The notes under the pieces: generated by a model
What the model was told of the DNA's origin: nothing
Database searches by the model: none
What the model saw: the letters and a program-made list of their open reading frames with translations, nothing else
In this document: piece after piece, positions 17,380 through 25,609 of the stretch
Numbering within the stretch: the first letter of the stretch is position 1
How the letters are laid out: each line of letters opens with the position of its first letter
From: Cognatishimia activa
GTDB taxonomy: Bacteria; Pseudomonadota; Alphaproteobacteria; Rhodobacterales; Rhodobacteraceae
DNA length: 64,000 nt
Reading direction: 5' to 3'
NCBI RefSeq assembly: GCF_017798205.1
Contig: NZ_CP060010.1
Coordinates: forward strand, 2,356,001 to 2,420,000
Program-made: the position numbers and the translations under genes

Positions 17380-18278
17380 GTACTGGTCCTTTCTTGCGGG
17401 ATGAACTGGCCATGCGGCAGGCCTTTGACTGGAATATCGAGGGCAAAGAGCCCGCCTGCCTGTGGTGTCTGCTGGAGTGCCTTTGCGTCCATTCCCACCC
17501 GCGCTGTGGTGATAAACAGACGATCCAGATTTGCGCCGCCAATGCAACAACAAGTGACATTGGGCACGGGGAGGGTGATGACTTTGTCAAGGTGACCTTC
17601 AGGTGTAAAACGCAGAACAGACCCTCCGCCAAACCGGGCGTTCCAAAGATGGCCCTCGGCATCCACGATCGAGCCGTCTGGCACCCCATAGCCCTTGATA
17701 TCCGCAAAAAGACGCCCTTCGCCAAGCGCGCCTTGTGCGTCGTAGTCATAGGCATAGATGGCGGTGCCTGCACTGTCCGCGAAATACATCAGCGTGCCGT
17801 CGGGCGAAAAACAGATCGAGTTCGCGCAGCCGATGTTTTCAAGAAGGGTTTCGCACCCATTGCCATTCCAGCGCCAAACCGGTGTCGTTGGGGCCATGGA
17901 ATCTTCGTTTATGCCGCCAATAACGAAATTCCCCTCGCGGTCCAGATTGCCGTCGTTCATGCGGGTGTTAGGAACACCTGGTTGATAGCCGCGCAATTTG
18001 TCACGCGCGCCGGATTGCGGATTGAAATAATACAGCCCGTCAGAAAATCCGGCGAGCAGGGTTTGGTCTTGCAGAAACGCGAAAGCACAGAGTTTACCGG
18101 GCAGTGGGATCGACCGAGGATCGCCACCATTGGCGTCACAGGACCAAAGCATCTCTCCGAAAATATCGGTCCAATAGAGACGTTGATCAGTGCAATTCCA
18201 TTGGATGCCTTCGCCAAGCTGGTTCTCGCAATCCAGCAGCAGGTCTGCGCCAAGTTCCTGTGGTTCATGCGCAGTCAT
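17376..18278 (-). CDS. SMP-30/gluconolaconase family sugar lactonase
   Basis: 300-residue six-bladed beta-propeller of the SMP-30/regucalcin family. The entry motif LGEG near residue 22 holds the metal-binding glutamate; NTRMNDGNLDREGNF near residue 104 supplies Asn ligands, and GYGVPDGSIVDAEGHLWNA near residue 197 the catalytic Asp. It should open a pentono-1,4-lactone (xylono- or arabinonolactone) to the free acid. It is the first gene of the minus-strand operon and overlaps the xylX-like gene by 4 bp. Transcription probably begins in the long divergent spacer shared with the sugar transporter. Confidence 0.88.
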   Translation of the reverse strand: MTAHEPQELGADLLLDCENQLGEGIQWNCTDQRLYWTDIFGEMLWSCDANGGDPRSIPLPGKLCAFAFLQDQTLLAGFSDGLYYFNPQSGARDKLRGYQPGVPNTRMNDGNLDREGNFVIGGINEDSMAPTTPVWRWNGNGCETLLENIGCANSICFSPDGTLMYFADSAGTAIYAYDYDAQGALGEGRLFADIKGYGVPDGSIVDAEGHLWNARFGGGSVLRFTPEGHLDKVITLPVPNVTCCCIGGANLDRLFITTARVGMDAKALQQTPQAGGLFALDIPVKGLPHGQFIPQERTST

Positions 18279-18517
18279 TTTGCGGTCAGCCCTTCGTTGA
18301 GGTGACCTGAGTCGCCAATCAGGTGTGATCTATAGATTCGGGACTGCGCGTATGAGGCTACAGCCAAAAATCCCGCTGTTTTCCGAACAAAATCGAGGAA
18401 AGTTGGGCGTTTTCCAGAAAATTCTAGCCCCATGGAAGTAAACATTTTTTTACACATTGGCGGTTCAATCCCTCATCGCAAGCACATGATGCAAACTGCG
18501 ATCATGAATTATTTTTC

Positions 18518-18545
18518 TTGACGAAATTAATGCGATATCTATTCT
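18518..18545 (+). promoter_or_regulatory. Candidate sigma-70 promoter for the pentose transport operon
   Basis: TTGACG at 18518-18523 and TATTCT at 18540-18545 are separated by 16 bp, pointing along the plus strand. A start site near 18552 would give a leader of about 485 nt before the binding-protein gene, beginning just at the first of several hairpins. This is a pattern match only; other starts closer to 19038 are possible. Confidence 0.4.
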
Positions 18546-18556
18546 AAATCACACCT

Positions 18557-19015
18557 AAAGCGCAATGAAAATGTGCTTTGGTCGGCTAGGCCTTACCCCG
18601 AGGACGCGCCGACGAGTGGAGGGGGAAGAGTATGAGTATTTTGATGTCGCTGCCTGGTTTTACCCGTGACGCCTTGATCAACACGGCAAGTGCGCTAACC
18701 CGCTTGCCGACGCTGACCCCATCCCGATACCGCGCTCTTGGTCCCTTGAAGGCGATGTCCCCAGCGGGCGCACTTCGGGCAGTTCAAATTCGCTATTTGC
18801 AAGCAAGCTCCCATACCTTGCAGCTCCTTTCGCAAATAGTGCCCCGAAACAGGAGAGGCGCTGCTTGTCACAGCGCTTCTCCTAAGTGGGTTTGAAGGGG
18901 CGCTTCCCAAAAAGCGCCGGTGTCTGCCTAGGACTTGTTCGGAGGAAACAGTTTTAGACGAATTCAGGCACCCAATGATGAATATCAAATGAAAGTCCGG
19001 GCACCCCGGTCTAAA
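18557..19015 (+). ncRNA. Hairpin-dense leader or structured RNA before the sugar ABC transporter
   Basis: A run of inverted repeats fills this spacer: AAAGCGCA/TGTGCTTT (18557-18579); GTCGGC/GCCGAC (18581-18613); CGGCAAGTG/CGCTTGCCG (18684-18709); a long stem TTCGGGCA + CTATTTGC pairing with GCAAATAG + TGCCCCGAA (18774-18848, inner GCAAG/CTTGC); a 13-bp stem beginning AGGAGAGGCGCTG (18851-18883); GGCGCTT/AAGCGCC (18899-18918); and TTTAGAC/GTCTAAA (18953-18959 with 19009-19015). No known riboswitch class was recognised and no T-tract follows the stems. Either a structured 5' leader, a small RNA, or a nest of repeat elements. Confidence 0.45.
18632..18895 (+). CDS. Possible small ORF inside the structured leader
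   Basis: 87 codons from ATG 18632, preceded at 5 nt by GGAGGGGGA, a strong ribosome-binding site. The predicted product is basic and leucine-rich (MSILMSLPGFTRDALINTAS at the start) with no family I recognise, no signal peptide and no membrane segment. Because it runs through several hairpins, its codon content may simply reflect the RNA structure. It could be a leader peptide whose translation alters folding, or a chance frame. Confidence 0.25.
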   Translation: MSILMSLPGFTRDALINTASALTRLPTLTPSRYRALGPLKAMSPAGALRAVQIRYLQASSHTLQLLSQIVPRNRRGAACHSASPKWV

Positions 19016-19037
19016 GTTAGAAAAACTGGAGGAAACT

Positions 19038-20291
19038 ATGAAACACGTCTCACTCACGCTCGCGGCTTCGCTGGCATTCACTGCCGGATCCGCATTTGCG
19101 GATGTGACCGTTGACGTTTTGTCGATCAACCGGGATTCAACACCTTGGCTGGGGCTCTACACCGATGCTGTTGCCTCGTTTGAAGCCGCAAACCCAGGCG
19201 TCAAAGTGAACCTGCAGTTCATGGAAGATGAGGCGTTTAAGCAGAAACTGCCTACTTTGCTGCAGTCTGATGCTGCACCTGATATGTTCTTTAGCTGGTC
19301 CGGCGGCGTGTTTTATGAGCAAGCAGAGCAAGGTTTCCTGCGTGCCTTAGATGACGCAACCGTCGCTGAATGGCAGCAAGATCTGTCCGCAGGTGGCATG
19401 GCGGCCCTGTCTCACAATGGCAAATACTACGGCGCGCCTGAGGCCTCTCAGAACGTTGCGATCTGGTACAACAAAGACCACGCGGCCGCATTGGGTATCG
19501 ACCCGACGTCTATCAAAACCTATGACGAGCTTTTGGGCGCGGTGGAAACAGCCAAAGCAGGCGGCGTGACCCCGTTTGTTGTCGGCGGTCAGGACAAATG
19601 GCCTCTGCATTTCTTCTATTCCCTGATCGCGATGCGCATCATGGGCCAAGAGGGCATGGCGGCCTCGGCCGCGGGTGAGAATGGCGGCTTTAACAATGAA
19701 GATTGGGTGCGTGCCGGACAGGAATACATGCGCCTGATCGAGCTTGAGCCGTTTCAGCCGGGCTTTATGGGTGTGAAATACGATGGGGCAACCGGCCTTT
19801 GGGGCGACGGAGAGGCTCTGTTCCACCTCATGGGCGACTGGGATCTTGGCGCATCGCGCGGTGCGGCGAGCGACGGCGGACTGTCTGATGACCAGCTCGG
19901 CGTGATCCCTTTCCCAATGATCGAAGGCGGCAAAGGTGCGATCACCGATACGCTGGGCGGGGCCTCTGGCTTCGTTCTAACCAAGGATGCGCCGGATGAA
20001 GCGATTGATTTCCTGAAGTATTTCATGGGCGTAGACGTTCAGAAAGCTGCCGCGAGCGGTGGGGTATATATCCCAACTGTTCCCTCTGCAGGTGGGTTGG
20101 TAGAGGACGTGATCCTCAAGCAGTTCGCAGCCATCGGGGGTGCCTCGACCTATCACCAACTGTTCCTGGATCAATTCTTTGGCTCCGAGCTGGGGGGCGC
20201 GATCAACGACGTCTCTGCGCAGATGGCAACCGGCGACATCACGCCCGAAGCTGCTGCAAAACTGCTCGAAGAAACCCGCGCGTTTCAGTGA
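19038..20291 (+). CDS. Sugar ABC transporter substrate-binding protein
   Basis: 417 residues with a Sec signal peptide (MKHVSLTLAASLAFTAGSAFA). Family 1 (MalE/UgpB-like) extracellular binding protein: ADVTVDVLSINRDSTPWLGL at the mature start and FFSWSGGVFYEQAEQGFLR near residue 88 fit this class. With the two permeases and the ATPase downstream it forms a complete CUT1 importer, a class that takes up oligosaccharides. Next to a cytoplasmic beta-xylosidase, the likely cargo is xylo-oligosaccharide or an arabinoside. A good GGAGGA site precedes the ATG. A stable hairpin follows the gene. Confidence 0.92.
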   Translation: MKHVSLTLAASLAFTAGSAFADVTVDVLSINRDSTPWLGLYTDAVASFEAANPGVKVNLQFMEDEAFKQKLPTLLQSDAAPDMFFSWSGGVFYEQAEQGFLRALDDATVAEWQQDLSAGGMAALSHNGKYYGAPEASQNVAIWYNKDHAAALGIDPTSIKTYDELLGAVETAKAGGVTPFVVGGQDKWPLHFFYSLIAMRIMGQEGMAASAAGENGGFNNEDWVRAGQEYMRLIELEPFQPGFMGVKYDGATGLWGDGEALFHLMGDWDLGASRGAASDGGLSDDQLGVIPFPMIEGGKGAITDTLGGASGFVLTKDAPDEAIDFLKYFMGVDVQKAAASGGVYIPTVPSAGGLVEDVILKQFAAIGGASTYHQLFLDQFFGSELGGAINDVSAQMATGDITPEAAAKLLEETRAFQ

Positions 20292-20305
20292 CCTAAAGTG
20301 AAATT

Positions 20306-20329
20306 GCTCTCCCCGCCAAAGGGGAGAGC
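20306..20329 (+). terminator. Intercistronic hairpin after the binding-protein gene
   Basis: Perfect 9-bp stem GCTCTCCCC / GGGGAGAGC with loop GCCAAA, 14 bp after the binding-protein stop and 17 bp before the permease ATG. There is no T-tract, so it is better read as a 3'-end stabiliser or partial attenuator, which would raise the binding protein above the permeases, than as a full terminator. Confidence 0.6.
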
Positions 20330-20346
20330 GACCTAAGGCAAGACAG

Positions 20347-21312
20347 ATGGTCACCACGACAGACTACGCAACCCAAGCAACGCTTAAGCCGAACGTTTTC
20401 CGCCGCATGTGGACAGACGGCCAGCTTAAGATGTTGCTGATTTTCCTGCCACCAGCACTGCTAGTGTTCACGGTCTTCGTGATCCTGCCCATGCTGCAGG
20501 CCGGTTTCTTTGCGCCCTACAAATGGTCGGGCTATGGACCTGCTCCCTGGGTTCTGAACGAAGACACCGGCCGCGAATTTGGCCGCTGGGTCGGAAGCCA
20601 GAATTTCGAACGCATGTGGGGGCATTCCGCTTTCCAACAGGCCTTTGAAAACACGCTTCTGGTGATCGCTGTCTCGCTGCTTATTCAATTGCCGATCGCT
20701 TTGTTTCTGGCGCTGTTGATCTATCAAAACAGCCGCATCAACACGATCTTTCGACTGGTGTTTTTCCTGCCCTACATCATGGCAGAAGTCGCGACGGGTC
20801 TGATCTTTAGTTTTGTTCTGGATGGCAACTATGGCCTGTCCAAATGGTTCTCGGACCTTATGGGATATGAAACGGCTTTCTTCCCATTGGCCGAGAAACC
20901 TTGGGCGTTCTATTCGATCCTTGCGGTCATCGTCTGGAAGTACTTTGGCTTTCACATGATGATCTACATCGCCGGTCTTCAGTCGATCTCGAAAGAGCTG
21001 ATCGAGGCCGCGCGGATTGACGGAGCGAGCGCTACACAGCGTGCGTTCTTTATACAGATCCCCCTTCTGTGGCCCGCCATTACGATCTCGATCTTTTACT
21101 CGGTACTGGGGGGATTGCAGGTCTTTGACCTTGTGATGCCGATGACCGCCGGAGGCCCGTCGAACTCGTCCCATACGTTGGTGAGCTATCTCTACAACTT
21201 CGGCTTTGTCCGCCTGAACGTGGGCTTTGGCTCGGCGGTTGGCGTGTTCCTGTTCGCGGTCGGCGTGGTCTTTGCGCTGGTCTATCGCAACACCGTCCAG
21301 AGGGGGCAGTAA
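20347..21312 (+). CDS. Sugar ABC transporter permease (MalF-like)
   Basis: 321-residue inner-membrane protein with six predicted helices, starting with LIFLPPALLVFTVFVILPML near residue 34. The cytoplasmic EAA loop that contacts the ATPase is visible as ELIEAARIDGASATQRAFFI near residue 220. It belongs to the CUT1 MalF/UgpA-type permeases. It is separated by 1 bp from the second permease and is the first permease of the pentose-oligomer importer. Confidence 0.93.
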   Translation: MVTTTDYATQATLKPNVFRRMWTDGQLKMLLIFLPPALLVFTVFVILPMLQAGFFAPYKWSGYGPAPWVLNEDTGREFGRWVGSQNFERMWGHSAFQQAFENTLLVIAVSLLIQLPIALFLALLIYQNSRINTIFRLVFFLPYIMAEVATGLIFSFVLDGNYGLSKWFSDLMGYETAFFPLAEKPWAFYSILAVIVWKYFGFHMMIYIAGLQSISKELIEAARIDGASATQRAFFIQIPLLWPAITISIFYSVLGGLQVFDLVMPMTAGGPSNSSHTLVSYLYNFGFVRLNVGFGSAVGVFLFAVGVVFALVYRNTVQRGQ

Positions 21313-21313
21313 G

Positions 21314-22135
21314 ATGTTTGATTGGAAAGACGCCGGTCGCATTTCCGTGCTTCTCTTGGTGTCGTCCCTGATCCTGATCCCCTTGGCCGCGACGGTTCTT
21401 GGAGGGTTCAAAACCTCGGGTGAGCTGCGCGTGTCGCCCTTTGGGATCCCGGATCGATGGCATATGGAATTCTATGGTGAAATCTTTGCGGATGCGAATT
21501 TCTGGCGCTATCTCTGGAACTCGCTCCTGATCTCTTTGCTGACGGTGTTTCTGACCGTGCTGATGGGCGCAATGGCCGCCTATGCCTTTGCGCAGGTTCG
21601 GTTTTTCGGGTCAGAGTTTCTGTTCAGCTATATGTTGTTGGGGCTCATGTTCCCCTTCGCCGCAGCCATTATGCCCCTGTTCCTGACGGTCCGGGATCTT
21701 GGCTTGCTTGACACCCCTTGGGGCGTCGTTCTGCCCCAAGTCGCCTTTGGTCTGGCGTTCTCGATCATGTTCTTCCGCACGTTCTTCTCCCAGATGCCGG
21801 CGGAACTTTTCGAGGCCGCACGGGTCGATGGCTGCGGCTATATCAAGTTCTTTTTTCTGTTCACGCTGCCCCTCTCGACGCCGATCCTGGCGACCATCGC
21901 GACTTTTGTGTTCGTGCAGAGCTGGAACAACTATCTCTTGCCGCTGATCATGCTGAATGACCGCGCGGGCTATACCTGGACGCTCGGCGCAATGGATTAT
22001 CGCGGAGAGTATACGGCCGAGTGGAACCGAACGCTGGCCTTTGTTTCGGCCACCCTAGCGCCTGCAGTGGTGTTCTTCTTAGCGGCTCAGAAATACATTG
22101 TCGCAGGCCTAACCGGAGGCGCGGTAAAAGGATGA
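21314..22135 (+). CDS. Sugar ABC transporter permease (MalG-like)
   Basis: 273 residues from ATG 21314 (MFDWKDAGRISVLLL), right after the preceding stop codon; a frame starting at 21227 lies within the first permease. Six hydrophobic helices and the EAA loop ELFEAARVDGCGYIKFFFLF near residue 170 mark a MalG/UgpE-type CUT1 permease. Its stop overlaps the beta-xylosidase start by 4 bp (ATGA), coupling import and hydrolysis. Confidence 0.93.
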   Translation: MFDWKDAGRISVLLLVSSLILIPLAATVLGGFKTSGELRVSPFGIPDRWHMEFYGEIFADANFWRYLWNSLLISLLTVFLTVLMGAMAAYAFAQVRFFGSEFLFSYMLLGLMFPFAAAIMPLFLTVRDLGLLDTPWGVVLPQVAFGLAFSIMFFRTFFSQMPAELFEAARVDGCGYIKFFFLFTLPLSTPILATIATFVFVQSWNNYLLPLIMLNDRAGYTWTLGAMDYRGEYTAEWNRTLAFVSATLAPAVVFFLAAQKYIVAGLTGGAVKG

Positions 22136-23706
22136 ATATTCAGAACCCAATCCTACCGGGCTTTCACCCCGATCCCTCGATCTGCCGCGTGGGCGAGACC
22201 TATTACATCGCGACCTCGACCTTCGAGTGGTACCCGGGCGTTGAGATCAACGCCTCAACCGACCTGCAAAACTGGTCGCTGGTGGCGCGTCCTCTGGACC
22301 GCGCGCAACAGCTCGATATGCGTGGAGAGCCTGACAGCTGCGGCGTCTGGGCCCCCTGTCTGTCCTATCACGACGGTCTCTTTTGGCTGATCTATACGGA
22401 CGTGAGACGCTATGATGGGAACTATAAGGATACCCACAATTATCTGGTCACGGCCCCCTCTATTGAAGGGCCGTGGAGTGACGCAATCTATCTGAATTCC
22501 AGTGGCTTTGACCCCTCGCTCTTTCATGACGATGACGGGCGCAAATGGCTGGTGAATATGGATTGGGACCATCGCGGGAACAGCGCGGACCCACGGAGTT
22601 TCTTTGCGGGCATCCTCTTGCAGGAATACGACCCCGCGCAAGGAAAACTGGTCGGAGAGGTCACCCGGATTTTTGAAGGGTCCGAGGCGGGTTTCACCGA
22701 AGCGCCACATCTTTTGAAACACGACGGAAGCTACTACCTTTGTACCGCCGAGGGCGGGACCGGATATGGCCATTGCATAACCTATGCGCGTGCCGATGCT
22801 TTGACCGGGCCCTATGTGCTTCCGGACGAGCCCAATGTGCTGACAGCGCGGGACGAACCGGACGCGCCCTTACAGCGCATCGGACATGGACAGCTTGTTA
22901 AGGGCGAGGGCGACACGTGGTGGCATACTTTCCTGTGTTCACGCCCCTTGCTCGGCAGGCCGTTCAGCCCTCTGGGTCGCGAAACGGGGATCACCAAAGC
23001 GCGTTGGGAGGATGGTTGGCTGGTGCTGGATGATCCTCAGCACACAGCAATAGATGACGGCTTTCACGAAGACACTGCGACTTATGCGTTTGATGGCAAG
23101 CTCCCTAATGCCTTTCAATGGCTGCGTTCGCCTGACAAAGATCGTCTCTTCTCGCTGACAGATCGCGCGGGTGCCCTTAGGATATTTGGCCGCGAAAGCG
23201 TTGGGTCCTATTTTGAACAGGGTTTGGTCGCGCGCCGTCAGACCGGCTGGCGCTATTCAGCCGAGACGCTGATCGACTACAGCCCGCGCGATTATCAGAC
23301 CATGGCGGGGCTCATTGCCTATTATAACCGCCATCAGTTTCACTACCTCTATATCACCGTCGGCCCAAAGGGCGGTCGCCAGCTAGAAATTCAATCCTGC
23401 AACGGCGATTGGCCTGAAGGGGAACTTACTTTCCCGCTTGAGGCCCCCGTGGACCTGCCCGACGGGCTGATCGAGCTTGGTGTAGATGTCGACCTCAGCG
23501 GACTTCAGTTCCGCTGGCGTAGCGTAGGAGGGGACTGGTGTCCCACAGCTCCTCTCCTCGATGCGTCCCTGCTGTCTGACGAAGCCGGCCGCGGCGACCG
23601 CGCAAATTTTACCGGAGCCTTCATCGGCATGGCAGCCCAAGACCTGAACGGGTCGGGTCTGCACGCCGATTTCCTCGGCTTCTCGTATCGCAATAGGAAA
23701 GAGTAA
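22132..23706 (+). CDS. xynB: Glycoside hydrolase family 43 beta-xylosidase (cytoplasmic)
   Basis: 524 residues; hydrolyses xylo-oligosaccharides, some members also arabinofuranosides. The five-bladed GH43 propeller begins with NPILPGFHPDPSICRVG, containing the catalytic base Asp near residue 14. SSGFDPSLFHDDDG near residue 122 gives the second Asp and GFTEAPHLLK near residue 186 the acid Glu. The C-terminal half (about residues 320-524) is the concanavalin-like domain of XynB-type enzymes. No signal peptide is present, so it acts on imported oligomers in the cytoplasm. The ATG at 22132 is set by the ATGA overlap with the permease. Confidence 0.92.
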   Translation: MNIQNPILPGFHPDPSICRVGETYYIATSTFEWYPGVEINASTDLQNWSLVARPLDRAQQLDMRGEPDSCGVWAPCLSYHDGLFWLIYTDVRRYDGNYKDTHNYLVTAPSIEGPWSDAIYLNSSGFDPSLFHDDDGRKWLVNMDWDHRGNSADPRSFFAGILLQEYDPAQGKLVGEVTRIFEGSEAGFTEAPHLLKHDGSYYLCTAEGGTGYGHCITYARADALTGPYVLPDEPNVLTARDEPDAPLQRIGHGQLVKGEGDTWWHTFLCSRPLLGRPFSPLGRETGITKARWEDGWLVLDDPQHTAIDDGFHEDTATYAFDGKLPNAFQWLRSPDKDRLFSLTDRAGALRIFGRESVGSYFEQGLVARRQTGWRYSAETLIDYSPRDYQTMAGLIAYYNRHQFHYLYITVGPKGGRQLEIQSCNGDWPEGELTFPLEAPVDLPDGLIELGVDVDLSGLQFRWRSVGGDWCPTAPLLDASLLSDEAGRGDRANFTGAFIGMAAQDLNGSGLHADFLGFSYRNRKE

Positions 23707-23709
23707 CCC

Positions 23710-24714
23710 ATGGCAGAAGTACGCCTTACCTCCGTTCAGAAATCCTTTGGCAACGTGAATGTCATTCCTCAACTGGATCTGACCGTCAAAGAGGGTTCTT
23801 TCACCGTGCTCGTGGGCCCGTCTGGTTGCGGTAAATCTACCCTATTGCGTATGATCGCGGGTCTCGAAGAGGTCTCGGGCGGGTCGATCTATATCGATGG
23901 GGTGGATGTCACCAACGCCCAGCCCTCGGATCGCGGCATCGCTATGGTGTTTCAATCCTATGCACTTTACCCGCATATGACCGTGCGCCAGAACATCGGC
24001 TTTGGCCTGCGTCTGGCAAAGTTGGCCAAGGACGAGATCAACCAACGCGTCGAAGAAGCTGCCGAGATCTTGCAGCTTGGTCCACTTTTGGATCGCAAAC
24101 CCAAGCAATTGTCCGGCGGTCAGCGTCAGCGTGTGGCCATTGGGCGGTCGATTGTGCGCAAACCCAAGGTTTTTCTATTTGATGAACCTCTGTCCAATCT
24201 GGATGCCGCCCTGCGCAGCCAGATGCGGGTCGAGCTGGCAGAGCTGCATTCCAAGCTGGATGCCACAATGATCTACGTCACCCATGATCAGGTCGAAGCC
24301 ATGACTATGGCCGATCAGATCGTGATCATGAAAGGCGGGGAAATACAGCAAACCGGCGCGCCTATGACGCTCTATAACCAGCCAAACACGCCTTTTGTGG
24401 CCGAGTTCATCGGCTCGCCCAAGATGAACCTGATCGAAGGCGCTGTCGCGATGGATCTGAACGCCAAAGCCATCGGGGTCCGCCCTGAACATATCCGCGT
24501 CAGCCCAAAGGAAGGCGCTTGGAAAGGCCGTTTGCGCCACGTTGAACACCTTGGTTCAGACACCATCGCCTATGTCGAAAGCCCAGACACCGGGGCCATG
24601 ACCGTACGGCTGGTAGGAGAGGTCTCGATGCGGTCAGGGGACGAGATTTACATGACGCCAATGATAGGAAGTATGCATCTGTTCGGCCACGATGGATCGG
24701 TGCAAAGGGTTTGA
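23710..24714 (+). CDS. Sugar ABC transporter ATP-binding protein (UgpC/MsmK-like)
   Basis: 334 residues; energises the CUT1 importer. Walker [10 protein letters not shown] near residue 37, Q-loop [13 protein letters not shown] near residue 80, ABC signature [14 protein letters not shown] near residue 135, Walker [13 protein letters not shown] and switch histidine YVTHDQ near residue 190 are all present. The C-terminal TOBE-type regulatory domain (about residues 235-334, [11 protein letters not shown]) is typical of this family. It lies 3 bp after the beta-xylosidase stop. Confidence 0.95.
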   Translation: MAEVRLTSVQKSFGNVNVIPQLDLTVKEGSFTVLVGPSGCGKSTLLRMIAGLEEVSGGSIYIDGVDVTNAQPSDRGIAMVFQSYALYPHMTVRQNIGFGLRLAKLAKDEINQRVEEAAEILQLGPLLDRKPKQLSGGQRQRVAIGRSIVRKPKVFLFDEPLSNLDAALRSQMRVELAELHSKLDATMIYVTHDQVEAMTMADQIVIMKGGEIQQTGAPMTLYNQPNTPFVAEFIGSPKMNLIEGAVAMDLNAKAIGVRPEHIRVSPKEGAWKGRLRHVEHLGSDTIAYVESPDTGAMTVRLVGEVSMRSGDEIYMTPMIGSMHLFGHDGSVQRV

Positions 24715-24718
24715 AACT

Positions 24719-25609
24719 ATGAAGAAAATTTGCGTAACCGGAGGAAGTGGCGGCGCTGGGAATGCGGTGATTGGGCATTTGCTCGCGCATGGCTATGACT
24801 GTGTGAACATCGACATCAAACCGCCCAAGTCCCAGCATTGCCCTTTCTTTGAGGTCGATATGACCGACTATAAGGCCGTCTATGAGGCGATGGCCGGCTG
24901 TGATGCTGTGGTTCATTTCGCGGGCAATCCGGAACCTGACTTTGACCATTGGGAATCCGCGGACCGGTTCAACAATAACACCAGCGCCCTGTTTAACGCC
25001 TTCAATGCGGCTCAGGCGCATGGGATCAAACGCGTGGTCTGGGCCTCATCTGAAACCATCTTTGGCTTCCCCTTTGACACGAACCATCAAGAAACGCTGC
25101 CGGTCAACGAAACCTCTGAACCTCAGCCTCAAGGTGGCTATGCGCTGTCCAAGATGATCTCCGAGACCCTGGCTGAACAAATGGCCAAGCTCTACGGCAT
25201 GACGTTCATCGGCCTGCGGCTGTCCAATGTGCTCTATGACGACGTGAACGCCGTGCCGAGTTTTCAGAAAATCCCCGGTTACTGGGAGGACATGCCGTAC
25301 CGCAAGTTCAACCTCTGGGGCTATATCGACAGCCGCGATACGGCGCGGGCGGCGCGCTTGGCTCTTGAGGCGGATATCTCGGGCGCCGAGGTGTTCAATA
25401 TCGCCGCAAAAGACACGCTGATGCGCCAGCCCACCAAAGAGCTGGTCGACACGGTGATGCCGCAATCAAAACTCGATCCCAAGATCACAGGTCACATGGC
25501 GCTTTTGGACTGTTCCAAAGCCCGCGACCTCTTGGGGTTTGAACCGGACTACAACTGGCAAGACGTCCTCGGGTTGACCGTGGATGGCACCCCTAAAGGT
25601 GACGCATGA
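24719..25609 (+). CDS. NAD-dependent sugar dehydrogenase/epimerase (extended SDR)
   Basis: 296 residues from ATG 24719. The NAD site TGGSGGAGNAVIGHLL is near residue 7 and the catalytic Tyr-Lys pair is in GGYALSKMISE near residue 140. The overall layout resembles uronate dehydrogenase-like SDRs (CDAVVHFAGNPEP, then ASSETIFGFP). In this operon it is the best candidate for the missing pentose 1-dehydrogenase, giving a lactone for the divergent lactonase. Epimerase activity cannot be excluded. It overlaps the enolase-superfamily dehydratase gene by 4 bp. Confidence 0.8.
   Translation: MKKICVTGGSGGAGNAVIGHLLAHGYDCVNIDIKPPKSQHCPFFEVDMTDYKAVYEAMAGCDAVVHFAGNPEPDFDHWESADRFNNNTSALFNAFNAAQAHGIKRVVWASSETIFGFPFDTNHQETLPVNETSEPQPQGGYALSKMISETLAEQMAKLYGMTFIGLRLSNVLYDDVNAVPSFQKIPGYWEDMPYRKFNLWGYIDSRDTARAARLALEADISGAEVFNIAAKDTLMRQPTKELVDTVMPQSKLDPKITGHMALLDCSKARDLLGFEPDYNWQDVLGLTVDGTPKGDA

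Noticed and set aside
17313-18305. Plus-strand frame across the lactonase gene
   Set aside because: Antisense to the SMP-30 protein, whose metal-site motifs are intact.
18557-19015. Group II intron or known riboswitch in the structured spacer
   Set aside because: No domain V-like hairpin, no reverse transcriptase, and no conserved aptamer core of a known class was found.
20461-21411. Minus-strand frame opposite the sugar permeases
   Set aside because: Very polar, charged composition produced by reversing membrane-helix codons; no ribosome-binding site or family.
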